60,286 nt of DNA from an uncultured Chthonomonas sp. (lineage in GTDB: Bacteria > Armatimonadota > Chthonomonadetes > Chthonomonadales > Chthonomonadaceae). The DNA is taken from contig CAIXIX010000209.1 of the NCBI GenBank assembly GCA_903919615.1, positions 1 through 60,286 on the forward strand. The letters are read 5' to 3'. The notes below the pieces were generated by a model. The model made no database searches, was not told the origin of the DNA, and saw nothing but the letters and a program-made list of their open reading frames with translations. Positions within the stretch are counted from its first letter, which is position 1, and every line of letters starts with the position of its first letter. Both the position numbers and the translations under genes were made by a program. This document shows positions 26,102 through 35,237 of this stretch, in pieces.

Positions 26102-26710
26102 CTAGACGCTTGCAGTTATTTCGCGCTCCTCTAGGAGCTTTTCGATATACTTGCCGAGTAGGTCACATTCCAGGTTCACGCGATCACCCACTTTGAGGTC
26201 GCCGAATGTAGTAACTTCTCGCGTATGGGGAATGATCCACACGGTGAACTGATTGCCTTCGATTCCGGCAACGGTAAGGCTGACTCCATCGACAGAGACG
26301 GAGCCTTTCTCGATGAAGTACCGGCGCAAAGAACCTGGGATTTCAATGGTATAGATCACTGCATTTTCATCAGGTGCCACATTCGTCACCACGCCAACCC
26401 CATCGATGTGCCCTGAGACAAAGTGACCGCCCAACCTCGCACCTACCTGCAAAGGACGTTCGAGATTCACTTTGGCGCCTGGGTTAAGTGCTCCGAGGTT
26501 TGTGCGCGCAAGCGTCTCTGGCACGGCATCAAACGTCAGCTGATCTCCATTAACTGCTACTACTGTAAGGCAGGTTCCGTTAATCGCAACGCTATCGCCT
26601 ATTTGAATACCATCACTGACTAATTGCGCTGCGACGGTTAACGACGCACTCCGACTCTGAACTTCGCATCCAACAACAATGCCTGCCTCTTCAACCAATC
26701 CTGTGAACAT
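26102..26710 (-). CDS. ribE: Riboflavin synthase, alpha subunit
   Basis: Catalyses dismutation of two 6,7-dimethyl-8-ribityllumazines to riboflavin (202 aa). It has the two lumazine-binding repeats: MFTGLVEEAG with GDSVAINGTCLTV, and HFVSGHIDGVG with SVSVDGVSLTV and WIIPHTREVTTFG. The ATG at 26710 has GAGGAG 8 nt upstream. It follows ribD by 12 bp. The other riboflavin genes (ribAB, ribH) are absent, and I saw no FMN riboswitch upstream of the operon. Confidence 0.95.
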   Translation of the reverse strand: MFTGLVEEAGIVVGCEVQSRSASLTVAAQLVSDGIQIGDSVAINGTCLTVVAVNGDQLTFDAVPETLARTNLGALNPGAKVNLERPLQVGARLGGHFVSGHIDGVGVVTNVAPDENAVIYTIEIPGSLRRYFIEKGSVSVDGVSLTVAGIEGNQFTVWIIPHTREVTTFGDLKVGDRVNLECDLLGKYIEKLLEEREITASV

Positions 26711-26722
26711 TTTCAAAACTCC

Positions 26723-27847
26723 TCAGCTTCCAGAAACCCCAGACGGGACAATGTCTGCTTCTAAGGTAACATCCGCTCCGTAGCGCTTCGAGACGAGTTT
26801 CCCGAGCCGAATTGCGCTTTCAACCTGATCAATACCGCCGCCTTCAACCGGCGTTCGTGCTTCCTTACCTCCAAACAAAAGTGGTGCGACGAACACAACC
26901 ATCCTCTGCGCGAGGTTGCCACGAATTAATGACGCATTGAGTTCGGCCCCGCCTTCGACGAGAATACTGATAATCGACCTTTCTGCAAGGGCACGCATCA
27001 GATGCCTGAGGTCGACCCTGTTGTCGGTGGATGGCAAACGCAAGACCTCTGCGCCCACATCAATCAGTCGCTGCCCGGCATCATAACTTGCGCCTTCTGT
27101 GGTTGCGATCAACAGTTGAGCCTCCTCAGAAATTGCCCGAACTGCACTGCAATCTACCGGAGTCCGCAGGCGGCTATCGACGACTATGCGCATTGGCTGC
27201 ACGGGAGGTGGCGGGGACAGCCGAGCCGTTAAAGTCGCGTCATCTGCTAGCAGGGTGCCGACGCCAACCATTACCGCGCTGCTGCGGGCGCGCATCTTAT
27301 GTACTTCTCGGCGCGATTCCGTACCGGTGATCCACCTCGACTTGCCGGTACTTGTAGCGATCTTGCCATCGACCGTCATGGCAGCCTTTATTATTGTATA
27401 CGGTGATCGCTGCGTATGATAGTGAACGAATGCCGCATTTAGTTGGTTTGCGCGCTCAGCAAGCACGCCGCTTGTCACATCCATTCCGGCAGCCCTAAGT
27501 ATTTCCAAACCTTTGCCGGAGACGCGAGCGTCGGGATCGACTGCAGCGACAACTACGCGCTTAACACGTGAGGCAATGAGAGCATCGGTACAGGGGGGAG
27601 TTCGGCCGAAGTGACAACAGGGTTCAAGCGAGACATACGCCGTTGCGCCTTCAACGCTCTCGGTTAGGCTTCGGAGCGCCTCAACTTCTGCATGTGGCTG
27701 GCCGGCAAAATGGTGGTATCCTTCACCGATTTTCCGCCCATCTTTGACGAGAACGCAACCGACCATCGGGTTGGGACGGGTGTATCCCTTTGCAGCGAGC
27801 AGGAGGGCGCGTCTCATCCACTTTTCGTCTTCGCTATTTGCCGCCAT
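26723..27847 (-). CDS. ribD: Bifunctional pyrimidine deaminase/reductase RibD
   Basis: Second and third steps of riboflavin synthesis (374 aa). N-terminal deaminase (1-145): zinc site HAEVEAL and PCCHFGRTPPC, with NPMVGCVLV. C-terminal reductase (about 150-370): KAAMTVDGKIATSTGKSRWI and ILVEGGAELNASL. Its ATG overlaps the stop codon of the upstream two-TM protein (TAATG), so the two are translationally coupled. ribE follows at 12 bp. Confidence 0.95.
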   Translation of the reverse strand: MAANSEDEKWMRRALLLAAKGYTRPNPMVGCVLVKDGRKIGEGYHHFAGQPHAEVEALRSLTESVEGATAYVSLEPCCHFGRTPPCTDALIASRVKRVVVAAVDPDARVSGKGLEILRAAGMDVTSGVLAERANQLNAAFVHYHTQRSPYTIIKAAMTVDGKIATSTGKSRWITGTESRREVHKMRARSSAVMVGVGTLLADDATLTARLSPPPPVQPMRIVVDSRLRTPVDCSAVRAISEEAQLLIATTEGASYDAGQRLIDVGAEVLRLPSTDNRVDLRHLMRALAERSIISILVEGGAELNASLIRGNLAQRMVVFVAPLLFGGKEARTPVEGGGIDQVESAIRLGKLVSKRYGADVTLEADIVPSGVSGS

Positions 27848-28347
27848 TAATCCGGCTTCCCGGGCAATTCCTGATGTACTGCCGTAGATGGCTGCTCAAT
27901 CGTCGCCTCGGAACTAGATTCAGCGATCGATCCTTGCGTACCTGAAGGTTTGAGGGCATCGGTATAGAGCCGCTTACGCTGCATCAGATAGGCGCGAGAT
28001 ACTTCTCTGAGATCGATCCATGCGAGTAATATTAGGGTGAGAACAAGCAGAGTCCACACTGTCCAATAGGCGTAAGCAAACAGTATTTCGAACCTAACAA
28101 CCTTCACGAGATGGGTTCTCTCGGTAAGATCCGATGTGGAGGGGTGTGGAGGGGCTATCCCTGTTGCATCATGACGCTGTATCGCAGAAAAGTTGCGGGA
28201 TGTATTGCGCACTTGAGGCATCAGGCGTAGCGTGCCGTAAGCTCCCATGAGTATGACCGCTGCCAGAACGACAGCCGCAACGTACCTTATTCGTCTCGAG
28301 CGAGCTGAAACGATACCTTGCGAATAAACAGATGAGGGTCCGAGCAT
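27847..28347 (-). CDS. Two-TM protein of unknown function coupled to ribD
   Basis: Not recognised (166 aa). Two transmembrane helices, at about 22-42 (VAAVVLAAVILMGAYGTL) and 90-108 (WTVWTLLVLTLILLAW), are separated by about 45 polar residues; the C-terminal tail of about 55 residues is polar. The N-terminus is basic (SARSRRIRY). AGGAGG lies 10 nt before the ATG at 28347, and its stop overlaps the ribD start. The context does not suggest a flavin role beyond the coupling. Confidence 0.7.
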   Translation of the reverse strand: MLGPSSVYSQGIVSARSRRIRYVAAVVLAAVILMGAYGTLRLMPQVRNTSRNFSAIQRHDATGIAPPHPSTSDLTERTHLVKVVRFEILFAYAYWTVWTLLVLTLILLAWIDLREVSRAYLMQRKRLYTDALKPSGTQGSIAESSSEATIEQPSTAVHQELPGKPD

Positions 28348-28420
28348 ATCGAAACTACCTCCTCGTGCATTGAACTAGTATTAAATCACAGCCGCAAGTT
28401 GTGACCTGTAACTCACTCGC

Positions 28421-29098
28421 TTACAGAGACATTGCGGTGTTTCGTAATGCTTCGATGCCTGCTGCGAATCCTTGCGGGTAGTGGTACAGCGATGTCCCGG
28501 CTACGAGCACATTCGCGCCTGCACGAACTGTGGCACCCGCTGTTTCGTGTGTAATCCCACCGTCGACTTCAAGGTGTATAGGTCTGCCTGAGTCCGTAAT
28601 CATCTGTCGCACACGCTGGATTTTAGGCAGCGTAGCTGGTAGTAGCTTCTGGCCGCCAAACCCAGGGTTAACGGTCATCACAAGAATGAGATCCAGATCA
28701 TCCATCACGTACTCAAGCTGCTCTGGGATCGTGGCCGGGTTCAGTGCAACCCCAGCCTGGGCGCCGAGAGACCGGATAAGGGAGAGCGTTCGCTGAAGGT
28801 GAGTGCAGGCTTCGATCTGGACCGTGATACCATCTGCGCCTGACCGGACAAACTCTTCGATGTACTTTTCAGGTTCAACGATCATCAGGTGGACATCGAA
28901 GAAGGCTCGGGAAACAGTTCTTAGGGCCTTTACTGCGGATGGCCCCATAGAGATATTGGGGACAAATCTGCCGTCCATTACGTCGAAGTGCAGATACTCG
29001 GCGCCGCCGCTTTCTGCTTCGCGCGCTGCATCGGCTAATCTCCCGAAGTCGGCAGCAAGGAGAGACGGGGACACTATCAAGCCGTCGCTAGAGCTCAT
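28421..29098 (-). CDS. rpe: Ribulose-phosphate 3-epimerase
   Basis: Interconverts ribulose-5-P and xylulose-5-P (225 aa, TIM barrel). Motifs: SPSLLAADFGRL, YLHFDVMDGRFVPNISMGP (cited as HFDVMDGRFVPN), FFDVHLMI, MTVNPGFGGQKLLP and HLEVDGGI, which include the metal-binding His/Asp residues. The ATG at 29098 shares its A with the kinase stop codon (TGATG), so it is translationally coupled to the kinase; a longer GTG frame would overlap the kinase. In Firmicutes a PASTA kinase, rsgA and rpe are also neighbours; here rsgA is missing. Confidence 0.95.
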   Translation of the reverse strand: MSSSDGLIVSPSLLAADFGRLADAAREAESGGAEYLHFDVMDGRFVPNISMGPSAVKALRTVSRAFFDVHLMIVEPEKYIEEFVRSGADGITVQIEACTHLQRTLSLIRSLGAQAGVALNPATIPEQLEYVMDDLDLILVMTVNPGFGGQKLLPATLPKIQRVRQMITDSGRPIHLEVDGGITHETAGATVRAGANVLVAGTSLYHYPQGFAAGIEALRNTAMSL

Positions 29099-30993
29099 CA
29101 GTTCGTGGTCTTTCTGCTCGTGTCGGGTGATAGTGTCCACGAAGACTTGAGAACGTCGTCGTAGTAAACCTTCAGGACTATCGTTTTCCCGGTGTAATCA
29201 AACTTGATCTGAATTCGATCGCCCTCATCATGGCCCTCATCAATCACGGGAGGGTGCGTTCCAGTGGCATCAGAAAACTCAACGCGCACACGTCTTCGGC
29301 CTCTGCCATCTCGGTTAATACCGATATAGCGCGAGAAGGAGTGCTGCTCTGTATCTGCAGCGCCATTATCGGGTGCATGCGTACCGTCGCCGGCATTGCC
29401 GCCGTCGGGGTTGGTTGTTGGCGGATTTTCGGTTGTCGATCCGTCGGGCGCGCCTCCAGGAGGGGTATCGGAAGCGTGAGGCGAAGCGGGATCCGGACCA
29501 TTGCTGACAGTGAGGCTCACTACCGTATCGTGGAAGACGCGCTTTTTGAATGTGACGTCCTGATTGATTACAACGTTTTCGGCTATGTGGTCATTATACT
29601 CAGGAGTAACCCTGCCTACCTTGAGGCCTGCGTCCTTCAGTTTCTGTTCTGCTTCTTCACGTGACATGTTCACTACGTTCGGAACATTTACGTATTCTGA
29701 TCCGCGGCTGAACCAAACATTTATCGAGCGACCGGGCCGCAACCGCGCGTTCTTTTCCTGGTCTGTTTGGTACACGATCCCGCGGGCATTATCATTGTAT
29801 TCTGCGTGCTCAATCAGCTTGAACTTCTTCTCAGCAGCGATTTTACGGACATCTTCGATCGTCTTTCCTACGATTTGTGGCACATCCACGGCTGCAGGTA
29901 CGAACTTAAGGGAAAGGTATATTCCATATAACCAGAAGAAGCACACGAGAATAATTACTGTGACGGTGCCGATGGCTACCTTAATGTATACAGATACCTT
30001 CTCTTCTCGTGCCCGCAATCTGTTCCTCTCAGTCGGGATAGTTGGGGTTTCAGGCGCTGATGGTCGGTTAGGTGCTGCAGTCGGTCGTTCTATCCCTGAG
30101 ACGGCCGATGCAGGTTGATTTGTTCTGGACGCCTCTGTCGCGCTTGTGCCGCTCGTGAGGGGCCGTCCAAATCGGAGAGCGTCCCTCATGCCCTTAAGTT
30201 CCGCCAGTAGCTCCGCTACGGAGTTGTATCTATCGGCGGGTTTCTTTTCCAGACATTTTAGAAGAATAGCTTCCATCTGACGCGGCACACCCGGATTTAT
30301 TACCCGTGCAGACGGGATAGGCGCTAACGCATGGGCGTCTGATTGCTCTTCCGGAGTCGCTCCCGCGTACAGAGTGACACCCGTCAGCATTTCGTGAAGG
30401 ATGGCGCCCATCGCATAGACGTCTCCCTGAACGGTTCCAGGGCCGGTGGTTGATAGTTCCGGGGCATGGTAAGGGGCAGATTGGGATAGAAGTGCAACTT
30501 GCGCGGCCGGACACCTGCTGATTGCCTTCTGAATGCCAAAACCTGATACCTTAACGACACCTTCGGGTGATACGATAATGTTTTGCGGTCTCAGGTCGCC
30601 GTGAGTCTGGCCTGTACTGTGGGCATAATGCAGCGCCTCGGCGATGCTGCATCCAAAATCAACTACAAGCGAGAGCGTAAACGGCGCAATCCTGCGTATG
30701 CGCTCTTTAAGGTCGATGCCGCGCACAAATTCAGTTACGAGGTAGCAGAGTTCGCTCTCTTCACGGTACTCGTAGAACCTTGTAATTCCAGCGTGATTTA
30801 GCGCAACCGTCTCGTTGAGCGCAGCGCGCAACGATCCTCGTAGTGTGGCGTCGCCCAGAAATTGGCTGTGCAAAACCTTAACCGCGACCACGCGATTCAT
30901 TGCCGTGTCCCGCGCTTTATACGCTGCAAATAACGGCCCCTCGCCTACCTTCTCGAGGATCTCGTATCGCTGGCCGATTACCTGGTTTATCAC
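29098..30993 (-). CDS. PASTA-domain Ser/Thr kinase homologue with degenerate active site
   Basis: PknB/PrkC-like membrane protein (631 aa). The kinase-fold domain (about 8-270) keeps the ATP-binding K39 (AVKVL), catalytic D133 and N138 (HGDLRPQN) and the APE motif (HAPEL, E179). The Mg-binding DFG motif reads GFG (G151), the HRD Arg is Gly, the Gly-rich loop reads GEGPLF, and the alpha-C Glu seems absent. It is therefore a probable pseudokinase. A TM helix lies at about 335-358, followed by two extracellular PASTA repeats (about 362-430 and 433-502). A Pro/Gly-rich linker leads to a basic C-terminal segment of about 85 residues that I do not recognise. GTG start at 30993. Coupled to rpe. PASTA repeats bind peptidoglycan or muropeptides, so a sensing or scaffolding role is plausible. 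Confidence 0.85.
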   Translation of the reverse strand: MINQVIGQRYEILEKVGEGPLFAAYKARDTAMNRVVAVKVLHSQFLGDATLRGSLRAALNETVALNHAGITRFYEYREESELCYLVTEFVRGIDLKERIRRIAPFTLSLVVDFGCSIAEALHYAHSTGQTHGDLRPQNIIVSPEGVVKVSGFGIQKAISRCPAAQVALLSQSAPYHAPELSTTGPGTVQGDVYAMGAILHEMLTGVTLYAGATPEEQSDAHALAPIPSARVINPGVPRQMEAILLKCLEKKPADRYNSVAELLAELKGMRDALRFGRPLTSGTSATEASRTNQPASAVSGIERPTAAPNRPSAPETPTIPTERNRLRAREEKVSVYIKVAIGTVTVIILVCFFWLYGIYLSLKFVPAAVDVPQIVGKTIEDVRKIAAEKKFKLIEHAEYNDNARGIVYQTDQEKNARLRPGRSINVWFSRGSEYVNVPNVVNMSREEAEQKLKDAGLKVGRVTPEYNDHIAENVVINQDVTFKKRVFHDTVVSLTVSNGPDPASPHASDTPPGGAPDGSTTENPPTTNPDGGNAGDGTHAPDNGAADTEQHSFSRYIGINRDGRGRRRVRVEFSDATGTHPPVIDEGHDEGDRIQIKFDYTGKTIVLKVYYDDVLKSSWTLSPDTSRKTTN

Positions 30994-31064
30994 GTGTGCT
31001 AAACCCTAACCCTTCCGCTTATGGGTGGCATGCAGGCGCCACAGACGACCGGACTCTTCATTCT

Positions 31065-31316
31065 CTAATTCGACTTTTGACTTTGGTTCGACGTAAATCG
31101 GAGCGCAGCTTTGATGATTAGAATACTCGCAAGCAGTAGATATGCAATCAGCAAGGGACCGCGATCCCATATTGCAACGCGAGCCTGCAATCCTGGATCT
31201 CCGAACATAATCAAGGGAGTGGCAACCCATCTCACACCGATCAGGAGAAGCCACAGCAGTATTGCTGTTGCCGTAAGCGCGTCGCCCTTATCTGATGTTA
31301 TGCTATCCTTCTGCAT
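31065..31316 (-). CDS. Small two-TM membrane protein
   Basis: Unrecognised 83-aa protein from the ATG at 31316 (the frame extends to a TTG at 31340). Two hydrophobic helices, at about 17-36 (ATAILLWLLLIGVRW) and 57-72 (LLIAYLLLASILII), with a basic C-terminus. It lies 72 bp before the PASTA kinase gene on the same strand and could be a partner of it. No Shine-Dalgarno of note. Confidence 0.6.
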   Translation of the reverse strand: MQKDSITSDKGDALTATAILLWLLLIGVRWVATPLIMFGDPGLQARVAIWDRGPLLIAYLLLASILIIKAALRFTSNQSQKSN

Positions 31317-31398
31317 ATTACACCGCCAGTTGCCACTCAAGGCACTGTTTCGCTAGCTTAAGTTCTTTGTGTCACCTGATTACTAGACGTGGATTGGT

Positions 31399-33105
31399 TC
31401 AGTTGCGTTTCTGCCGTGCCAGTGCACGGAATACCAGCTCTGGCGACACGTTGTCGACAATACGAACGTTTCCAATCCGCTCAGCAATAACAAACCTGAG
31501 TTTGCCAGATTGTGTCTTTTTGTCAAGAAGCATTGATTGATGGATTGCTTCAAGATTGAGAGTCTGCGGGAAATCAACCGGAAGTCCTGCCGATATCAAG
31601 CATGATCTGACATCACGTGTTATTTCATGCGGAGTTATTCCCAACTCTTCACCTACCAGGCAAGCCGATACCATTCCAATCGAGATCGCCTCACCGTGGC
31701 GGTAGACGCTGTAATTCGTTACGCTCTCAATCGCGTGACCCACGGTGTGACCGAAATTCAGAATAGCGCGTAGACCCTGTTCTGTCTCGTCTTCAGCTAC
31801 AACTGCAGATTTAATTTCGCAGGAGCGCATAATCGCATGCTTCAGGTGCTCGTGATCTCTTGCGAGCAATTCTCCCATGTGTTCTTTCAACCAATTGTAG
31901 AACACATTATCAATTATGATGCCGTATTTAATAACTTCTGCTAGTCCGGACGTAAGTTCACGCTGGGGAAGCGTGCCTAGAGTATTAAGATCGATGATAA
32001 CCGTCACTGGCTGATGAAATGCACCAACAAGGTTCTTGCCTGATGGCAAGTCTACACCTGTTTTGCCACCAACACTCGAGTCTACCTGTGCAAGCAATGT
32101 GGTGGGCACTTGAACAAATCGAATCCCGCGAAGGTAACTCGCGGCTGCGAAGCCGACCATATCGCCAATGACACCACCGCCTACCGCAATCGCGACACTC
32201 TTACGATCCAGAGCCGCCAGAACAAACGCGTCATACAAACGTTCCACCGTTCGCAACGTCTTGTACTGCTCTCCCGCGGGAATGCATCTTATAGAGCTTG
32301 AAATGCCACCTGCTTCCAGCGCAGCGCACAATGGATCTGCATAGGCGGCTTTGAGACGAGGGTGTGTAACGATACAGGCTCGGTTTATCGATCCACATTG
32401 AGCGACTAAGTTACCGGCAACGTCATTTAACAGCTCCCGTCCGATGTGAATGGGATACGATCGTTCGCTCAACGGAACGACTAAGGTTGAAAAATCCGAA
32501 CGTCTGATCTCTCTGTCATGAATGTACTCCCTCAGCCGGTTAACAATCAGTTCAGCTGCAGCGCGCGGTGACAAAGTACCAGTATCTATGCTCCCATCCG
32601 CCAGCCGCGAATAGCTCCCTTTGCGAAGTTCGTGGAGTTTGGTCAAGTGCGCAACTGGATCCTGAGCAACCGCGAGTATTGGTCGGCTCGCAGGATCTCC
32701 AATCCGTTGCGCTAAAATATGTGGACGCGCCTTAAGGTAATAGATCAGGCCAGTAGCCTTCAAATATTTGGCGTTCTGAGGATCGATCGGAGCCCCACCG
32801 CCTGTCGCTATGACGACATTGTCGCGTATCGAAACCTCAGCAATTACACTTCGTTCAAGATCGCGAAAATGGGCCTCTCCAAACTTAGAAAAGATCTCAG
32901 GTATTGACATTCCCGTGGTAGAAACAATTAGATCATCGGTATCCACGAAATCATAGCCGAGGCACTCAGCACACAGTGGGCCTATTGTTGACTTACCAGC
33001 ACCCATGATACCAATCAAAACGAGATTGTTACCGGCAGTCGATGAGGATCGAGGTCTAGTGAGCGGAGGGGATGTTTGTTGCGAAAAGCGGTTCTCAATC
33101 AACAT
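31399..33105 (-). CDS. aroKB: Shikimate kinase / 3-dehydroquinate synthase fusion
   Basis: Bifunctional shikimate-pathway enzyme (568 aa). The N-terminal shikimate kinase (about 26-195) has the P-loop GIMGAGKSTIG, FVDTDDLI, FGEAHFRDLE with the shikimate-binding Arg, and ATGGGAP. The C-terminal dehydroquinate synthase (about 210-568) shows VGGGVIGDM, PTTLLAQVDSSVGGKTGV, LAEVIKYG and NFGHTVGHAIE with the zinc His residues. No frameshift: the fusion is one continuous frame. It lies downstream of the pilus cluster A secretin but is separated by a strong terminator. The order pilMNOPQ-aroK-aroB is well known in gamma-proteobacteria, so this recurring synteny is notable. Confidence 0.95.
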   Translation of the reverse strand: MLIENRFSQQTSPPLTRPRSSSTAGNNLVLIGIMGAGKSTIGPLCAECLGYDFVDTDDLIVSTTGMSIPEIFSKFGEAHFRDLERSVIAEVSIRDNVVIATGGGAPIDPQNAKYLKATGLIYYLKARPHILAQRIGDPASRPILAVAQDPVAHLTKLHELRKGSYSRLADGSIDTGTLSPRAAAELIVNRLREYIHDREIRRSDFSTLVVPLSERSYPIHIGRELLNDVAGNLVAQCGSINRACIVTHPRLKAAYADPLCAALEAGGISSSIRCIPAGEQYKTLRTVERLYDAFVLAALDRKSVAIAVGGGVIGDMVGFAAASYLRGIRFVQVPTTLLAQVDSSVGGKTGVDLPSGKNLVGAFHQPVTVIIDLNTLGTLPQRELTSGLAEVIKYGIIIDNVFYNWLKEHMGELLARDHEHLKHAIMRSCEIKSAVVAEDETEQGLRAILNFGHTVGHAIESVTNYSVYRHGEAISIGMVSACLVGEELGITPHEITRDVRSCLISAGLPVDFPQTLNLEAIHQSMLLDKKTQSGKLRFVIAERIGNVRIVDNVSPELVFRALARQKRN

Positions 33106-33127
33106 GCAATCAGTCTCTATAGCAATT

Positions 33128-33171
33128 TGAAAAAACGATCCGCCTCCGGAGGCTCCCGGAGGCGGATCGTT
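33128..33171 (-). terminator. Rho-independent terminator after the cluster A secretin
   Basis: A 16-bp perfect stem (AACGATCCGCCTCCGG with its complement, 33134-33149 and 33156-33171), six-base loop, then TTTTTT on the minus strand. It starts 27 bp past the secretin stop and isolates aroKB from the pilus operon. Confidence 0.93.
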
Positions 33172-33197
33172 ACATACTAGCCGCCCGAACTAGGTAG

Positions 33198-35021
33198 TTA
33201 GTTCCCGGTTGGGCCAACGGAAGTCGTAAGACCGCCGCTAGTTGCGGTAACAGTGGTACCTGGCAGTGGGTCTGGCAGAATATTCGCAGTGATGAACACC
33301 AACAGCTCAGAATCGTTGGTATTGACACTATGCGATTTGAAGAGGCTGCCGATAAGGGGCAGATCACCGAGCAAAGGTACGCGCTGGGTGCTCGTGTTAT
33401 CCTGCTTACGGATAAGGCCAGCCAGTACCATCGTGTCTCCATTGCGGATAATTCGCGTAACTGGTGTTGTCTGCTGGATAAGGATTGGGTAGTTTGTTCC
33501 ATCCGGGCTCTGTGCGGTACCGTTCAAGTCAGTAAAGAGAAGTGTACCGTTCAGCGTAATGGTATTGTCACCATTAATTCTCGGCGTAACGAAGAGCACA
33601 GACGTTGCAGGGATTGGCTGCGGATAGTAAGTCGTCTGAGCTGCGCCACCTGGTCCAATAAACGTTTCCGGGATAAACGAATAGTAGGTGGTAGTGTTCT
33701 GGAAGGTAGCAGGTACGTTGTTAAACGTTGTCGCCATTGGCGCTGCAACAACCTTACCTCGGCCCGTTGTGAGAGCAAAGTTCATCTGGGTCTGCAGGTT
33801 GCCGGTAGCATACTGAAGTACAGCTTGACCGGTAGGAGCATACCCAGCGTTGAGTACTCCCAACAGGTTGACCTTCTGGAACTGCCAGTTGATACCGAAC
33901 TGATCGGCATCATTCTGGGTCACAGTTACGAACTGTGCTTTGACCTGGATCTGCTTCGGCTTAATGTCCAGCAACCGAATTCGCGTCTGGAGTTCACGGA
34001 AAGCCTGCTCGCCTTCCGGATCATCACGATATCGTACGATAATCGTGTTACTGTTTGAAAGAGCAGTGAGGTCTCTCGCCTGAATACCATCAGGCAAAAG
34101 GTTAGCTGCAGTCCCGCCGCCCTGACCGTTCTGGCCGCCGCCTAAACCGCCAGCGCCATTGCCGCCGCCGCCAATTCCGTTACCGCCGCCGCCTTGGTTG
34201 CCACCAAAGCCACCGCCGTTGCCCTGACCAAAGCCACCGCCGCCCATACCACCGCCGAAGCCCTGTCCCACGCGATTAAACCGGGGGTCGCTCGACCGAT
34301 TAGCCGTAGCTTCAACTGCGCCTGGAGTTGGGACTGCGGGTGCAACCTTCACCGGGTTCTCATAATTGGAATTAAAGCCTGGCACGAGTTTCGGCGCAAG
34401 ATTGGGAACTGCTGGTAAGGTTGGTGCGATGGGACTATCGTATCCCATAAGTTGAGACATGATCCCCGGAGTATTTACCTGAACCGCCGGACCACCCTCA
34501 CCTATAAGCTGTTGTTTAACGACTCGGGCGTCCGCATAGTTAAGCTTGATTTGGCCAAGTCGGGTTGGCACAGGGGCTGAAACATTGGTCGGAGCTACCG
34601 GAACGGAAACCTCTGTCAATACTGTGCTGGTTTCAACGTGTGTGCCCTTGGGCGCAATATGATACACACCAGCGTCCTGCCAAATATCCGCGCCAGCGGA
34701 AGCTGCGATATACTTCAGCACTTCGCTAACCGGCTTTGCGTGAACCGACAGAGTTACTCGATTATAACTTGTTTGATCGTTGTGAAACACAAAGCTGATA
34801 GCCTTGAGTTGTTTCTGGATCATCCCGATCGCAGCAGGCAACGACGTATCCGACAGCTCAACATCAAGCTTCGGGTCGCTGACAGGTGCTGCAACTTTGT
34901 GGCCAGCCGGAGAATCGTCATCGGCCAAGGCCTTCAGCGCGGCACCATTGAGCAGAGCAGCGCTCAATATACCTGCAAAAAGCAGGCTCGTCGCGTGCCC
35001 TTTCTGCCGTTGGAATCCCAT
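33198..35021 (-). CDS. pilQ: Type IV pilus secretin, cluster A (PilQ-like)
   Basis: Outer-membrane secretin subunit (607 aa). The ATG at 35021 has AAGGGGG upstream and starts a signal peptide (residues about 1-31, ending LKALADD); the longer frame to 35153 has no start signal. An STN-type N domain (about 45-115) contains VSEVLKYIAASAGAD. A second N domain follows and a Gly-rich insert (GGGMGGGGFGQGNGGG) around 235-290. The secretin core (about 310-585) contains VKAQFVTVTQND, GRGKVVAAPMATT, GDTMVLAGLIRK and VPLLGDLPLIGSLF, the C-terminal secretin signature. It closes with a Ser/Thr/Gly tail. Last gene of the pilM-N-O-P operon; partner in extrusion of the pilus. Confidence 0.93.
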   Translation of the reverse strand: MGFQRQKGHATSLLFAGILSAALLNGAALKALADDDSPAGHKVAAPVSDPKLDVELSDTSLPAAIGMIQKQLKAISFVFHNDQTSYNRVTLSVHAKPVSEVLKYIAASAGADIWQDAGVYHIAPKGTHVETSTVLTEVSVPVAPTNVSAPVPTRLGQIKLNYADARVVKQQLIGEGGPAVQVNTPGIMSQLMGYDSPIAPTLPAVPNLAPKLVPGFNSNYENPVKVAPAVPTPGAVEATANRSSDPRFNRVGQGFGGGMGGGGFGQGNGGGFGGNQGGGGNGIGGGGNGAGGLGGGQNGQGGGTAANLLPDGIQARDLTALSNSNTIIVRYRDDPEGEQAFRELQTRIRLLDIKPKQIQVKAQFVTVTQNDADQFGINWQFQKVNLLGVLNAGYAPTGQAVLQYATGNLQTQMNFALTTGRGKVVAAPMATTFNNVPATFQNTTTYYSFIPETFIGPGGAAQTTYYPQPIPATSVLFVTPRINGDNTITLNGTLLFTDLNGTAQSPDGTNYPILIQQTTPVTRIIRNGDTMVLAGLIRKQDNTSTQRVPLLGDLPLIGSLFKSHSVNTNDSELLVFITANILPDPLPGTTVTATSGGLTTSVGPTGN

Positions 35022-35191
35022 AAAGATGTCCCCCTTATCACGCGGGTAGTGAGCCAGCGTGGTTGATCGTGATGTAACCGCATCACTAAACGCTCGTGCG
35101 TTCTTTATCCGTTCGTAGTGTATTTCGTACCAGGAACCAAGCCGTGAGCTCACGTTGGCTGATCGTCAGCTCTCATTGATTTGACGCACAG

Positions 35192-35217
35192 TGTCAGGCA
35201 GAGCATTCTGCCTGACA
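35192..35217 (-). other. Intercistronic hairpin before the secretin gene
   Basis: TGTCAGGCAGA and TCTGCCTGACA form a perfect 11-bp stem with a four-base loop, just past the stop of the STN/MGGMGGG protein and about 170 bp before the secretin. No T-run follows on either strand. It could stabilise or partially terminate the upstream mRNA, giving unequal protein amounts. Confidence 0.6.
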
Positions 35218-35237
35218 TAAATTACACCATGCGGTAC

